A stretch of DNA of 34,392 nt, taken from contig NZ_NKXO01000037.1 of NCBI RefSeq assembly GCF_002843425.1, forward strand, positions 1-34,392, given 5' to 3'. The stretch is from Raineya orbicola. GTDB taxonomy: Bacteria; Bacteroidota; Bacteroidia; Cytophagales; Thermonemataceae. This document shows, piece by piece, positions 15,101-23,176 of this stretch. Within the stretch, counting starts at the first letter, position 1. Each line of letters starts with the position of its first letter. Position numbers and translations under genes: made by a program. Below the pieces are notes generated by a model. It saw only the letters and a list, made by a program, of their open reading frames with translations, was not told the origin of the DNA and made no database searches.

Positions 15101-17642
15101 TTTACGAGTAGCTGATGATTATTTGCCTAATATTTATGTTTCTGCAACGCTTATCAAACCCATTACCAATTCAGCAATACCTCTAACGGTAGCTCACGGC
15201 TATTTGCCCCTGAAAGTAGAACCTACCCGCCATAAAATAGATGTGAGCATTCAGGCACAGGAAAGTTCTTATTCCAACATCTCGCAAACCATTAAGGTCA
15301 AAACCTCTGAAAGCAACGCCGAAGTAGTACTTGCTGTGGTTGATGAGGGTATTTTGCAAATCAAAAATTTTCAAAATCCTAACCCTTTGGAATACTTTTT
15401 CCAAAAACGAGCTTTAGAGGTTGAAGCCTATGATTTATACCCACGCCTTTTTCCTGAACTCAAACCCAATAAAAGCAGTGTAGGCGGTGGCGGCGAGGCT
15501 CTAATGGAGCAAAAAAACAAAGCTAGCACTCACAACAACCTTTCCAACAAACGAGTAAAGCTCACTACTTTTTGGAGTGGTATTTTACAGACTAATTCCG
15601 CAGGCGAGGCAAGTTATACTATTCAGATACCGCAGTTTTCGGGCAGTTTGAGAATAATGGCAATTGCCTATAAAGGCTCTCGCTTCGGAGGCAGTGCCCA
15701 ATCAATGAAAGTAGCTGACCCTGTCGTGATTAGTTCGGGAATACCTCGTTTCCTTGCCCCTAACGACGAAGTGATTATCCCTGCTACTTTTGCCAATACT
15801 ACTAACCAAACCATTACAGGTACAGCCCAAATCAATGTAGGAAATGGCTTACAAGTGGTAGGTAACACACAAACCTCTTTTGGTATTGATGCTAATAGCG
15901 AAAATCAAGCCTTTTTCAAGGTAAGGGCTACCGATTTTGTAGGCAATACCCAAATTACTATCAGTTTTGCGAGCCAAAACCGCAGATTTGAGGAAAAAAC
16001 CGATATAGCAGTACGTTCAGCAGTGCCTTTGCAGAAAAAGGTAGGTTTCGGAACTCTGCAAGCAGGTAATCAGAGTATCAATCTGCAACACTCTTTCATT
16101 CCTGCTACTACAAAAGCTACTTTGGTACTTTCCAAATCACCCATAGCAGAGTTTTCGGATAATTTGGATTATTTGCTTCAATACCCCTATGGTTGCGTAG
16201 AACAGACCATTTCTACTGCTTTCCCACAACTTTATCTTACGGAGCTTTCTCGCAAACTCAAAAAATCAGGCAAATACGAAGGCGGTTCTGCTACCGAAAG
16301 TCGCTATTACGTGCAAGAAGCTATAATGCGTCTGCAAGGTATGCAAATGTTTAATGGGGCATTAAGCTACTGGACAGCAGGCAGTTACGAAAGTTGGTGG
16401 GGTAGTGCCTATGCAACACATTTCTTGTATGAAGCTCAAAAAGCGGGTTACAACGTAAATGAAGCCTTTTTAGAACGATTAACCAAATATCTGCAAACGA
16501 AAATCAGAGAAAAACACACGGAACGTTATGCCTTTTATGATGAGCGAAACCGCTTGCAATATCGCACTATTATTGCCAAGGAAATTCCATACACGCTCTA
16601 TGTACTTGCGTTGATGCGTAGAGGCGATATTGCCATTATGAATTACTGCAAAGCTAATAGTACAATGCTCGCTTTGGATAGTCGTTATCTGCTCGCCTCA
16701 AGCTACTTGCTAATGGGTGATAAGGCTTCGTATAGTGCCTTATTGCCTAAAAGTTTTTCAGGAGAACGCTCTCAAAATGCTCTTTCAGGCAGTTTTTACT
16801 CATACCTACGCGATGAAGCGATTGCTCTGAATGCTCTTTTAGAAGTTGAACCACAAAATCCGCAAGTACCTGTAATGAGCAAGCGAATTTCAAATGCTTT
16901 GCGTTCTCAAAACTCACTCAATACGCAAGAAACTGCTTTTGCTTTACTTGCTCTCGGAAAACTTGCCCAGCAAGCTGAAAAAACTGACCTGAAAGCCTCA
17001 CTGAAACTTGATGGTAAAGAAATTGCTCAATTTGCAGGCGAAGATTTGGCTATGGAACTCAATAATTTTGCAGGAAAAACCATCAATGCGAGTATTTCAG
17101 GCAAAGGAAATTTGTATTATTTCTGGAAAGTGCAAGGTTTTGAGAAAAATCCTCAAATCAAGGAACGAGATAGTTATTTGAAAGTTAGACGCACTTTCTA
17201 TAACCGAGCAGGGCAAGAAATCAGAAATGGCGAGTTTGAGCAAAATGATTTGGTAGTAATAAAAGTAAGCATACAAACCGAAAAAGGTGAAATCTTACCT
17301 AATATTGCTATTAGCGATTTACTACCTGCGGGTTTTGAAGTTGAAAACCCACGTTTAATGGACGCCTTGCAACTACCTTGGATAAAAGATGCTTCCCAAG
17401 TTGATTACGTAGATATTCGCGATGATAGAATTCATATTTTCTGCGAAGCCACAGGCAAAGTGAAAAACTACTATTATATGGTACGGGCTGTTTCTTTGGG
17501 AGAGTTTCAGATGGGAGCTATTGCCGCCGAAGCAATGTATGCCGATGAATATCACTCTTATTCAGGAGCAAGAAAAATCAAGATTTCAAGTAAAAATTTG
17601 AAATTAGCCACCAAAAACGAAACCGCAGAAGCCAAAAATTAG
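12144..17642 (+). CDS. Giant alpha-2-macroglobulin lipoprotein with thioester
   Basis: An 1832-residue protein. The signal ends in lipobox LASC with lipidated Cys19. It shows the bacterial alpha-2-macroglobulin order: N-terminal macroglobulin-like domains, MG2-type segment near residue 580 (ERDLYRPGEKINF), the A2M core (TTFWSGILQTNSAGEASYTI near 1140), then the thioester domain with GCVEQT, Cys1351 and Gln1354, and a C-terminal receptor-like region (DLLPAGFEVENPR). Such proteins trap foreign proteases in the periplasm and bind them covalently through the thioester. The common partner, penicillin-binding protein 1C, is not next to it here. It is monocistronic, with a 10-bp inverted repeat before and a hairpin after it. 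Confidence 0.92.
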   Translation: MKFSRFLLFYVLLAGLASCGGNQVKISSKNFDSEISQQQNLIFKFNKDIISDSLLNKWDTTAYIKFSPFVRGKYKWVAKNELLFSPEIGFKGSTNYKAEFQEKNFKTAEKVSLKTKSIDFHTPLLTLNEVTSFWGNQNGTAEMRLHLQFNYKVNPQELQKFLTISVSNKNIAYRLVTLSPDRLIEVALSELGGSEVSVKVEKGLPCGESDYKTQETFEKNITLTRKENLEILGVENEFEGLEPFILIKTNQAIATENLSKHITLQVQQKRASYYWETDTEANNSNTPSYEQLTFTPHPQGLKITGNFETAKTYELRISSEIKGIAGGVLEQDYTQTISFGKIQPQITFTEKKAMYLTSKGEKNIGVKVVNIPEIEVEIYKIYENNLLAFLENFQYNLESETTYNYGNSSPYERYGTLISKQSYEVERLPATQNGIHLLNISTDKLKDFKGVYAVVVGSKENLYEKAFKLVAVSDVGLIVKENKDEVWVFANSILDAKPLKNVKIKAISYNNQLLAETLTDENGVAKVSGLKEKFPDFRLGMITATSEDDFTFLHLEKSRVETSRYDVGGLRSNEVPYQAFVSLERDLYRPGEKINFLVLVRNEEWKIEKMPLKVRFTTPNGKELTTLKGMLNEQGAWEGNLRLPEDALTGSYKMEIMTFNDILLNSQNISVEEFMPDRLKIVQKTNKSIYQAGDKIILQGSALNLYGTPASNRSYQVEFFIKRKVFAPKGYEKYKFETIDKDNYFVSNLAEGITNQAGEFKAEFELPKILENQGLLEGYLYTTVFDETGRPVRKAEIVEIPTQEVFLGIEQISDYIDANQEQNISLVALDKNGKSVETTAIVQVIRYEWQNTLERDPYSENIRYVSNKKEKVVSEQKIRIRGKASYPLRLVHSGEYEVRVRNENSSSYVSHHLYAYAWGMTDYSSFEINKEGQVDITADKETYKIGETAKLLFKTPFEGKLLVTIERNKVLQHFYLETEKKAASFNLRVADDYLPNIYVSATLIKPITNSAIPLTVAHGYLPLKVEPTRHKIDVSIQAQESSYSNISQTIKVKTSESNAEVVLAVVDEGILQIKNFQNPNPLEYFFQKRALEVEAYDLYPRLFPELKPNKSSVGGGGEALMEQKNKASTHNNLSNKRVKLTTFWSGILQTNSAGEASYTIQIPQFSGSLRIMAIAYKGSRFGGSAQSMKVADPVVISSGIPRFLAPNDEVIIPATFANTTNQTITGTAQINVGNGLQVVGNTQTSFGIDANSENQAFFKVRATDFVGNTQITISFASQNRRFEEKTDIAVRSAVPLQKKVGFGTLQAGNQSINLQHSFIPATTKATLVLSKSPIAEFSDNLDYLLQYPYGCVEQTISTAFPQLYLTELSRKLKKSGKYEGGSATESRYYVQEAIMRLQGMQMFNGALSYWTAGSYESWWGSAYATHFLYEAQKAGYNVNEAFLERLTKYLQTKIREKHTERYAFYDERNRLQYRTIIAKEIPYTLYVLALMRRGDIAIMNYCKANSTMLALDSRYLLASSYLLMGDKASYSALLPKSFSGERSQNALSGSFYSYLRDEAIALNALLEVEPQNPQVPVMSKRISNALRSQNSLNTQETAFALLALGKLAQQAEKTDLKASLKLDGKEIAQFAGEDLAMELNNFAGKTINASISGKGNLYYFWKVQGFEKNPQIKERDSYLKVRRTFYNRAGQEIRNGEFEQNDLVVIKVSIQTEKGEILPNIAISDLLPAGFEVENPRLMDALQLPWIKDASQVDYVDIRDDRIHIFCEATGKVKNYYYMVRAVSLGEFQMGAIAAEAMYADEYHSYSGARKIKISSKNLKLATKNETAEAKN

Positions 17643-17674
17643 AAAAGAATAATTTTCTAATGACTTTCGCCTCG

Positions 17675-17697
17675 CAAGCCATAAGTTTATGAGCTTG
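17675..17697 (+). terminator. Imperfect hairpin after the alpha-2-macroglobulin gene
   Basis: caagc-cataa (17675-17684) pairs with ttatg-a-gcttg (17687-17697) with one bulged base and a very small loop. No clear T-run follows. It is a weak terminator candidate, 32 bases after the stop. Confidence 0.3.
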
Positions 17698-17726
17698 TAA
17701 AAGGTTATTTTGTTAGATATTTTTTC

Positions 17727-17734
17727 TATTTTTG
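17727..17734 (+). promoter_or_regulatory. Candidate -7 element before galE
   Basis: TATTTTTG matches TAnnTTTG of Bacteroidota promoters and lies 20 bases before the galE ATG. The -33 box at the right distance is poor, so this is a weak call. Confidence 0.3.
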
Positions 17735-17754
17735 AAACCCAAATTTAATTCTGT

Positions 17755-18792
17755 ATGCAAATTTTAGTTACAGGTGGATTAGGCTTTATTGGTTCTCATA
17801 CGGTAGTGGCTCTTGCTGAACAAGGCTTTACGCCCATTATCGTGGATAATTTGAGTAATTCGGAGTTATTCATCAAAGAACGTATTGAAAGAATTATCAA
17901 CAAAAAAGTAGTTTTTTACCAAGCAGACTGCAACGATTATGTTGCAATGGAAAAGATTTTTCAAAAACACGCTTTACAAGGAGTTATCCATTTCGCCGCA
18001 TATAAAGCTGTGGGTGAGTCTATTACCGAGCCGCTCAAATATTACGAAAATAACCTTTTTTCTCTTATTACCTTGCTGAAAATAATGCAGAACTTTTCTG
18101 TACAAAAGTTAGTATTTTCTTCCTCTTGCACTGTGTACGGACAAGCCGAAAAATTACCCGTTGATGAAAATAACGCTGTTTTACCCGCCTTTTCGCCTTA
18201 CGGAAATACCAAACAAATCTGCGAAGAAATCTTGCGAGATGTGATAGCCAGCCAAGTTCTCTTACAAGTGATTTCTTTGCGATACTTTAACCCCATTGGG
18301 GCTCACCCTTCGGCACTGATTGGCGAGTTACCTCGTGGAGTGCCTAATAACCTTGTGCCGTATATTACACAAACCGCTATTGGCAAACGCCCTTTCCTGA
18401 ACGTTTTTGGGAATGACTACCCCACTCCCGATGGTACGTGCATACGCGATTACATACACGTATGCGACCTTGCCGAGGCTCACGTAAAGGCATTAGAATT
18501 TTTACAAAAACAAAATGGTAGCTTTATTGATTTTATTAACGTAGGTACAGGAACAGGCAATTCGGTATTGGAGGTCATTCAAACTTTTGAACAGGTCAGT
18601 GGCAAACCTCTCTCCTATCAGTTTGCCCCTCGCCGTAGTGGCGATGTTACAGCCATTTATGCCGATGCTCAAAAAGCGGAAAAAGTTTTAGGTTGGAAAG
18701 CCCAAAGAAGCCTTGCCGATGCCCTTGCCGATGCTTGGCGTTGGGAACAAGCTATCTGCAAACAAACACAAGAACTTGAAAAGCAAACTTGA
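17755..18792 (+). CDS. galE: UDP-glucose 4-epimerase
   Basis: A 345-residue extended short-chain dehydrogenase that interconverts UDP-glucose and UDP-galactose (or the N-acetyl forms) for surface polysaccharide. NAD binding is through GGLGFIGSH (7-15), and the catalytic triad is visible as Ser124 in SSSCTVYG and Tyr149-x3-Lys153 in YGNTK. RYFNPIGAHPS, and LNVFGNDYPTPDGTCIRDYIHV downstream, are the GalE substrate-binding motifs. Length is normal. It faces the - strand gene at 18802 with only 9 bases between, so the pair converge. Confidence 0.95.
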   Translation: MQILVTGGLGFIGSHTVVALAEQGFTPIIVDNLSNSELFIKERIERIINKKVVFYQADCNDYVAMEKIFQKHALQGVIHFAAYKAVGESITEPLKYYENNLFSLITLLKIMQNFSVQKLVFSSSCTVYGQAEKLPVDENNAVLPAFSPYGNTKQICEEILRDVIASQVLLQVISLRYFNPIGAHPSALIGELPRGVPNNLVPYITQTAIGKRPFLNVFGNDYPTPDGTCIRDYIHVCDLAEAHVKALEFLQKQNGSFIDFINVGTGTGNSVLEVIQTFEQVSGKPLSYQFAPRRSGDVTAIYADAQKAEKVLGWKAQRSLADALADAWRWEQAICKQTQELEKQT

Positions 18793-18801
18793 AAAAAACA
18801 C

Positions 18802-19026
18802 TTATTTTCCTCTAAAATCTTCATAAAAAGCCTCCTCAAAAGTAAATTGAGAAGGCTCTCCTTTTTTCAAAACTACCCAAACCAAATACAATACTACCAA
18901 AGGCGAAAGAAAATACATTGTCGCAGTGATACATTCAGGCGTCCAGTAGGGCGTTGTAGCATATACCAACACATACAAGGTTGATAATAGCAATGGCAAA
19001 CGAATTTTTTGCATAATAATAAGCAT
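18802..19026 (-). CDS. Small two-helix membrane protein, unknown function
   Basis: 74 residues (70 if the second ATG at 19014 is used). Two hydrophobic segments (about 8-24 and 35-53) are followed by a charged tail ending in FEEAFYEDFRGK. I do not recognise a family. It is downstream of the AAA ATPase on the same strand, 54 bases away, and may be co-transcribed with it. Its coding look (hydrophobic helices, positive N-terminus, acidic tail) argues that it is real. Confidence 0.6.
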   Translation of the reverse strand: MLIIMQKIRLPLLLSTLYVLVYATTPYWTPECITATMYFLSPLVVLYLVWVVLKKGEPSQFTFEEAFYEDFRGK

Positions 19027-19080
19027 TTTTAGGTGTAAAACTCAAAATACAACTCTTAAACTTCATCTTATTTCTTGCCT

Positions 19081-20613
19081 TTACTTTCTCTTTTTCCAAT
19101 CAAATTCATCATCATCTTCATCATCAAACTTTCCAAAATCTTTGGTATTAAACATTCCCGAAAGTAAATCCGAAAACTGCAAGCTACGAGTAAGCATTTT
19201 TTTAGAAAGTTGCGAATATTCAGCAAGTCCGTGTAGAGCAAATTCCATCATCAAAAATTTTTCATTTTCGCTAATGTTTTTGAAGGTGCTTTGCACTAAA
19301 TTTTCCAGACCTTTTACTTTACGCAATTCTCGGCGATAAGTTTCATTAGAAGCATCATTGAGTAAATCCAAAGTATTTCCACTGCCAAACCATTCTAAAA
19401 CTTCGTGATAAGGATTTTTTTCCTTCATTTTTTTGGCTTTTTCGGGTTCGGGGAAATATTGTACAAACTGACTGCGAATAGCTTTGGAAATAAGATGCTG
19501 GGCAACATTGGCTGTTCCTTCTTGCTCTCCTTCGTATACAAGCTCAATTTTTCCTGTAATAGAAGGTATTACACCTATCAAATCATTGATGCGGGCGTAA
19601 GTTTGTGTTTCATTGTTCAGTAGCAAGCGTCTTTCAGCGGCACTTACCAAATTTTCCAAAGCCGAAATCGTCAGGCGTGCCGAAACACCACTTTTGGCAT
19701 CTACATATTCACTCTGACGAGCTTCTACGGCAATTTGTTCAATAAGATTACGCAAAAGTTCACTTATTTGCACCCTATCTTTTTGCTGTGGAGCTAAATG
19801 AGCCTCTTGGGCAGTAATCTTTTTTCCAATTTCAATACTTTTTGGATAATGCGTAAGAATTTGACTATCAATGCGGTCTTTAAGCGGCGTAACAATAGAA
19901 CCTCTATTGGTATAATCCTCGGGATTAGCAGTAAAAACAAATTGAATATCCAAAGGCAAACGCATCTTAAAGCCTCTAATCTGAATATCACCCTCTTGCA
20001 AAATGTTAAACAATGCAACCTGAATGCGAGCCTGCAAATCAGGCAGTTCGTTGATAACAAAAATACAACGATGAGAACGAGGAATAAGCCCAAAATGAAT
20101 AACACGCTCATCAGAATAAGGCAGTTTGAGACTGGCGGCTTTGATAGGGTCAGCATCACCAATCAAATCTGCTACTGATACATCAGGCGTAGCTAATTTT
20201 TCGGTATAGCGTTCCGACCTGTGAAGCCAAGCAATAGGCGTTGCATCACCTTTTTCGGCAAGCAAATCTTTCGCATAACGAGAAATAGGACAAAAAGGGT
20301 CATCATTTAGCTCTGAACCTGCCACCACAGGGATATACTCATCAAGCAAATTGACCATTAGGCGAGCAATGCGAGTTTTTGCCTGCCCTCGCAAACCCAA
20401 AAGAATAATATGATGTTTGGAAAGAATTGCCCGCTCTATATCGGGAATAACACTTTCCTCATAGCCCCAAATACCTTCAAATGGGTTTTCGTGATTACGA
20501 ATTTTGCGAATAAGGTTTTCTCGTAATTCCTCTTTAATAGAACGCACCTGATACCCTGCGGCTTTCAGTTCGCCGAGTGTTTGTATGGAAAGCAAACTTT
20601 GAGTAGATTTCAT
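19081..20613 (-). CDS. MoxR / magnesium-chelatase-type AAA+ ATPase
   Basis: 510 residues from the ATG at 20613; the frame stays open up to 20733, but the extension lies in the divergent promoter region and is not family-like. The nucleotide site is GLRGQAKT (73-80), a Walker A variant with Ala in place of the usual last Gly. IFVINELPDLQ is the Walker B strand, and RIQVALFNILQEGDIQIRG and VFTANPEDYTNRGSIVTPLKDR are the chelatase/MoxR sensor region. The tail is acidic (DDEDDDEFDWKKRK). Members of this group remodel or mature partner proteins, often with a von Willebrand A-domain protein; no such partner is visible nearby. Confidence 0.82.
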   Translation of the reverse strand: MKSTQSLLSIQTLGELKAAGYQVRSIKEELRENLIRKIRNHENPFEGIWGYEESVIPDIERAILSKHHIILLGLRGQAKTRIARLMVNLLDEYIPVVAGSELNDDPFCPISRYAKDLLAEKGDATPIAWLHRSERYTEKLATPDVSVADLIGDADPIKAASLKLPYSDERVIHFGLIPRSHRCIFVINELPDLQARIQVALFNILQEGDIQIRGFKMRLPLDIQFVFTANPEDYTNRGSIVTPLKDRIDSQILTHYPKSIEIGKKITAQEAHLAPQQKDRVQISELLRNLIEQIAVEARQSEYVDAKSGVSARLTISALENLVSAAERRLLLNNETQTYARINDLIGVIPSITGKIELVYEGEQEGTANVAQHLISKAIRSQFVQYFPEPEKAKKMKEKNPYHEVLEWFGSGNTLDLLNDASNETYRRELRKVKGLENLVQSTFKNISENEKFLMMEFALHGLAEYSQLSKKMLTRSLQFSDLLSGMFNTKDFGKFDDEDDDEFDWKKRK

Positions 20614-20751
20614 CGGATTGCTGGTTATTTTTAGTAAAACGCTTTTTACAAAAGATTGTTTTGCAAAAGAAAAAATTGCTATCTTGCAGAAGTTTCTTGC
20701 AACGTAAAAATTAAAAAAATATTGTTTGCTCACTTAATTTTTTTCAAAATT

Positions 20752-21474
20752 ATGTGTAAAGTTATCATCACGCAATCTAATTACATTCCTTGGAAGGGTT
20801 ATTTTGACGCTATCAACCAAGTTGATGTAGTAGTTTTGTATGATGAAGCTCAATATACCAAACGAGATTGGCGAAATCGCAATATCATCAAAACACCCCA
20901 AGGAACGCAGTGGCTCACTATTCCTGTAAAAGTGAAAGGTAATTTTTTTCAAAAAATACAAGAAGTAGAAATCAGCGAAAAAGATTGGGCTAAAAAACAC
21001 TGGAAAACCCTTGAATACAACTATAAAAAAGCCAAATATTTTGAACAAATAGCCTCCCTTTTGGAAGAATTTTATCAAAACACCCAGCATTTACTACTTT
21101 CTGAAATCAATATAGAACTCATTCGTTTGGTTTGTAAAATATTAAGTATTCAAACCCCTATTTATTTTTCAAAAGACTTTCCTATTTACCAAAATGGCAA
21201 AAATGAAAGACTGATTGATATTTGCAAACAACTCAATGCTACCGAGTATTACACAGGGGCTTCTGCCAAAAATTACCTTGATGAAAATCTTTTTCAAGAA
21301 AATGGTATTGAAGTGAGGTATTTAGATTATAGCGGTTATCCTAAATATGCTCAACTCTATGGCGATTTTATTCACGAAGTTTCTATCGTTGATTTGCTGT
21401 TTAACGAAGGCTATAATGCCCCTAATTTTATGAAAAGTTTTTCAGCAAAAAGAAATCTTGAACCTGCCTTTTGA
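20752..21474 (+). CDS. WbqC-like family protein
   Basis: 240 residues from the ATG at 20752; the earlier open frame from 20656 overlaps the divergent promoter region and lacks family similarity. The N-terminus, ITQSNYIPWKGYFD (6-19) followed by VVVLYDEAQYTKRDWRNRN (26-44), is the hallmark of the WbqC family, whose genes occur in O-antigen and other surface-glycan clusters. The family's biochemical role is not settled; involvement in amino-sugar or acyl transfer has been proposed from context. It overlaps nothing and is followed 6 bases later by a glycosyltransferase gene. Confidence 0.85.
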   Translation: MCKVIITQSNYIPWKGYFDAINQVDVVVLYDEAQYTKRDWRNRNIIKTPQGTQWLTIPVKVKGNFFQKIQEVEISEKDWAKKHWKTLEYNYKKAKYFEQIASLLEEFYQNTQHLLLSEINIELIRLVCKILSIQTPIYFSKDFPIYQNGKNERLIDICKQLNATEYYTGASAKNYLDENLFQENGIEVRYLDYSGYPKYAQLYGDFIHEVSIVDLLFNEGYNAPNFMKSFSAKRNLEPAF

Positions 21475-21480
21475 ATCTGT

Positions 21481-22437
21481 ATGAAAATATCTGTGCTTAC
21501 TACGCTATACTATTCCGAAAATTACATACAAGAATTTTACAACAGAACCCTTGCTTGCCTACAAAAAATTCAATGCTCCTACGAATTTGTTTTTGTAGAT
21601 GATGGCTCCCCTGACCGCTCTTTGGAAAAAGCTATCGCAATAGCACAAAAAGATAGCAACGTAAAAGTCATAGAGCTTTCTCGTAATTTTGGTCATCACC
21701 CTGCTTTGCTAACTGCCCTGCAAAATGCCACAGGCGATTGGATTTTTTTGATTGATAGCGACCTTGAAGAAGCCCCCGAATTGCTCTTAACCTACTGGCA
21801 AAACTTGGAGCAAAATTCCGATTTTGATGTTATTTATGGTGTTCAAGAAAAACGAAAAGGAAATTGGTTTGAAAAAGTGAGTGGGAAAGTTTATTACAAA
21901 TTATTCGGTCTTATTTCTAACATCAACTATCCCGCCGATACGCTCACTGCCCGCCTGATGAGCCGAAAATATGTACAAGCTCTCCTACAATTTCCCGAAC
22001 GTGAAATGGACTTATGGTGTATCTTTCAGATGGCAGGTTTCAGGCAAAAAGCTATTATCGTAAATAAAGGCTTCAAAGGGAAATCTACTTATACGCTTAA
22101 ACGCAAGTTACAAATCGCTCTCAATACCATTACTTCGGTAAGTCATAGACCTCTGTATTTTGTTTTTTATTTAGGCTTACTCATTACTCTATTCGCTTTG
22201 GGTTATATTACTTGGATTATTTATCAATATTTTGCCTATGACGAAAAAATAGAAGGCTGGACAAGTCTTGCTGTTTCTATTTGGGCAATCGGTGGGTTGG
22301 TTGTTTTCAGTATAGGCATTGTAGGTATTTATTTGGCAAAGATTTTCTTGGAAATCAAACAACGTCCAAGAAGTATTATCAGAAACGTGTATGAAAAGGA
22401 TAGTATAAAAATCAAAGATGATAGCTTGGAAAGCTGA
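21481..22437 (+). CDS. Family 2 glycosyltransferase with C-terminal membrane helices
   Basis: 318 residues. The GT-A fold shows VDDGSPD (39-45) and the metal-binding LIDSDLEEAPE (90-100), as in polyprenyl-phosphate sugar transferases (DPM1/GtrB type), followed by two membrane helices (about 227-249 and 264-290). These enzymes put a sugar on a lipid carrier at the inner membrane for later transfer to a surface glycan. It lies 6 bases after the WbqC gene and 27 before a methyltransferase, forming one transcription unit. Confidence 0.88.
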   Translation: MKISVLTTLYYSENYIQEFYNRTLACLQKIQCSYEFVFVDDGSPDRSLEKAIAIAQKDSNVKVIELSRNFGHHPALLTALQNATGDWIFLIDSDLEEAPELLLTYWQNLEQNSDFDVIYGVQEKRKGNWFEKVSGKVYYKLFGLISNINYPADTLTARLMSRKYVQALLQFPEREMDLWCIFQMAGFRQKAIIVNKGFKGKSTYTLKRKLQIALNTITSVSHRPLYFVFYLGLLITLFALGYITWIIYQYFAYDEKIEGWTSLAVSIWAIGGLVVFSIGIVGIYLAKIFLEIKQRPRSIIRNVYEKDSIKIKDDSLES

Positions 22438-22464
22438 TATTTTAAGCCTTTACTACCAAAATTT

Positions 22465-23103
22465 ATGCAAAAGATTTTAGAAACACTGAACGAATTTTAT
22501 GCCGAGCAGTTATCATTGCACGGCTCTACTGCCCAAGGGGTCAATTGGAAAGATGAACAAGCCCAAACAGGTAGATTTGAACAACTGCTGAAAATTCTGC
22601 CACAAAATACCCATTTCAGCCTTGCAGATTTAGGTTGTGGTTATGGGGCATTAGCCGAATTTATGCAAAAAAAAGGATTTCAAAATTTTACCTACTACGG
22701 CTACGACCTTGCCCCTGCAATGATTGAACAAGCTCAAAAAACTTATGCTCATCTTGATTTTGCAACTTTTACACTCATACAACACCCTTCTGAAATGCAA
22801 GAAACTGATTTTGTCGTGGCAAGTGGCATTTTCAATAAAAAATTAGACCTCAAAGAATATGAGTTTTTGAGCTATATTTTAGAGACACTGGGGATTATGA
22901 ATCAGAAAAGTCGTAAAGGGTTTGCATTCAATATGCTCACAAGCTATTCGGATAAGGAAAAACAACGCTCCGATTTATACTATGCAAATCCTTGTTTTAT
23001 GTTTGACTATTGTATGCGAAATTTTTCCCGTGATGTTGCTCTTTTGCACGATTACCAAATGTTTGATTTCACTATTTTGGTGAGAAAATTTAACAAATAT
23101 TAA
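22465..23103 (+). CDS. Class I SAM-dependent methyltransferase
   Basis: 212 residues with the SAM-binding motif LADLGCGYGAL (53-63) and the acidic ribose ligand Asp81 in YYGYDLAP. The remainder is a normal Rossmann-like fold without extra domains. Position as the third gene of a WbqC, glycosyltransferase, methyltransferase unit suggests it methylates a sugar or its carrier in surface-glycan synthesis; the substrate is inferred. A shared terminator hairpin follows at 23124. Confidence 0.85.
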   Translation: MQKILETLNEFYAEQLSLHGSTAQGVNWKDEQAQTGRFEQLLKILPQNTHFSLADLGCGYGALAEFMQKKGFQNFTYYGYDLAPAMIEQAQKTYAHLDFATFTLIQHPSEMQETDFVVASGIFNKKLDLKEYEFLSYILETLGIMNQKSRKGFAFNMLTSYSDKEKQRSDLYYANPCFMFDYCMRNFSRDVALLHDYQMFDFTILVRKFNKY

Positions 23104-23123
23104 GCGATTTATTGAAAAACAAA

Positions 23124-23157
23124 AGCGGTAATATCACGCAATACTGATACTACCGCT
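23124..23157 (-). terminator. Shared terminator between the methyltransferase and the histidine kinase
   Basis: Arms 23124-23135 and 23146-23157 form a 12-bp stem with one mismatch and a 10-base loop, midway between two converging genes. Read on the - strand, the stem is followed by a T-rich run (TTTGTTTTT), so it is a good intrinsic terminator for the kinase gene and may also stop the + strand transcript. Confidence 0.65.
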
Positions 23158-23176
23158 CATAGTTCAAATGAGAGTA

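Noticed and set aside
12144-17642. Alpha-2-macroglobulin gene as part of the sulfur island
   Set aside because: It follows a truncated gene and a repeat, has its own leader dyad, and no functional link with sulfur metabolism is known for the family.
20614-20751. Upstream extensions of the AAA ATPase (to 20733) and the WbqC gene (from 20656)
   Set aside because: The two extensions overlap each other on opposite strands in the divergent intergenic region and neither resembles its family.
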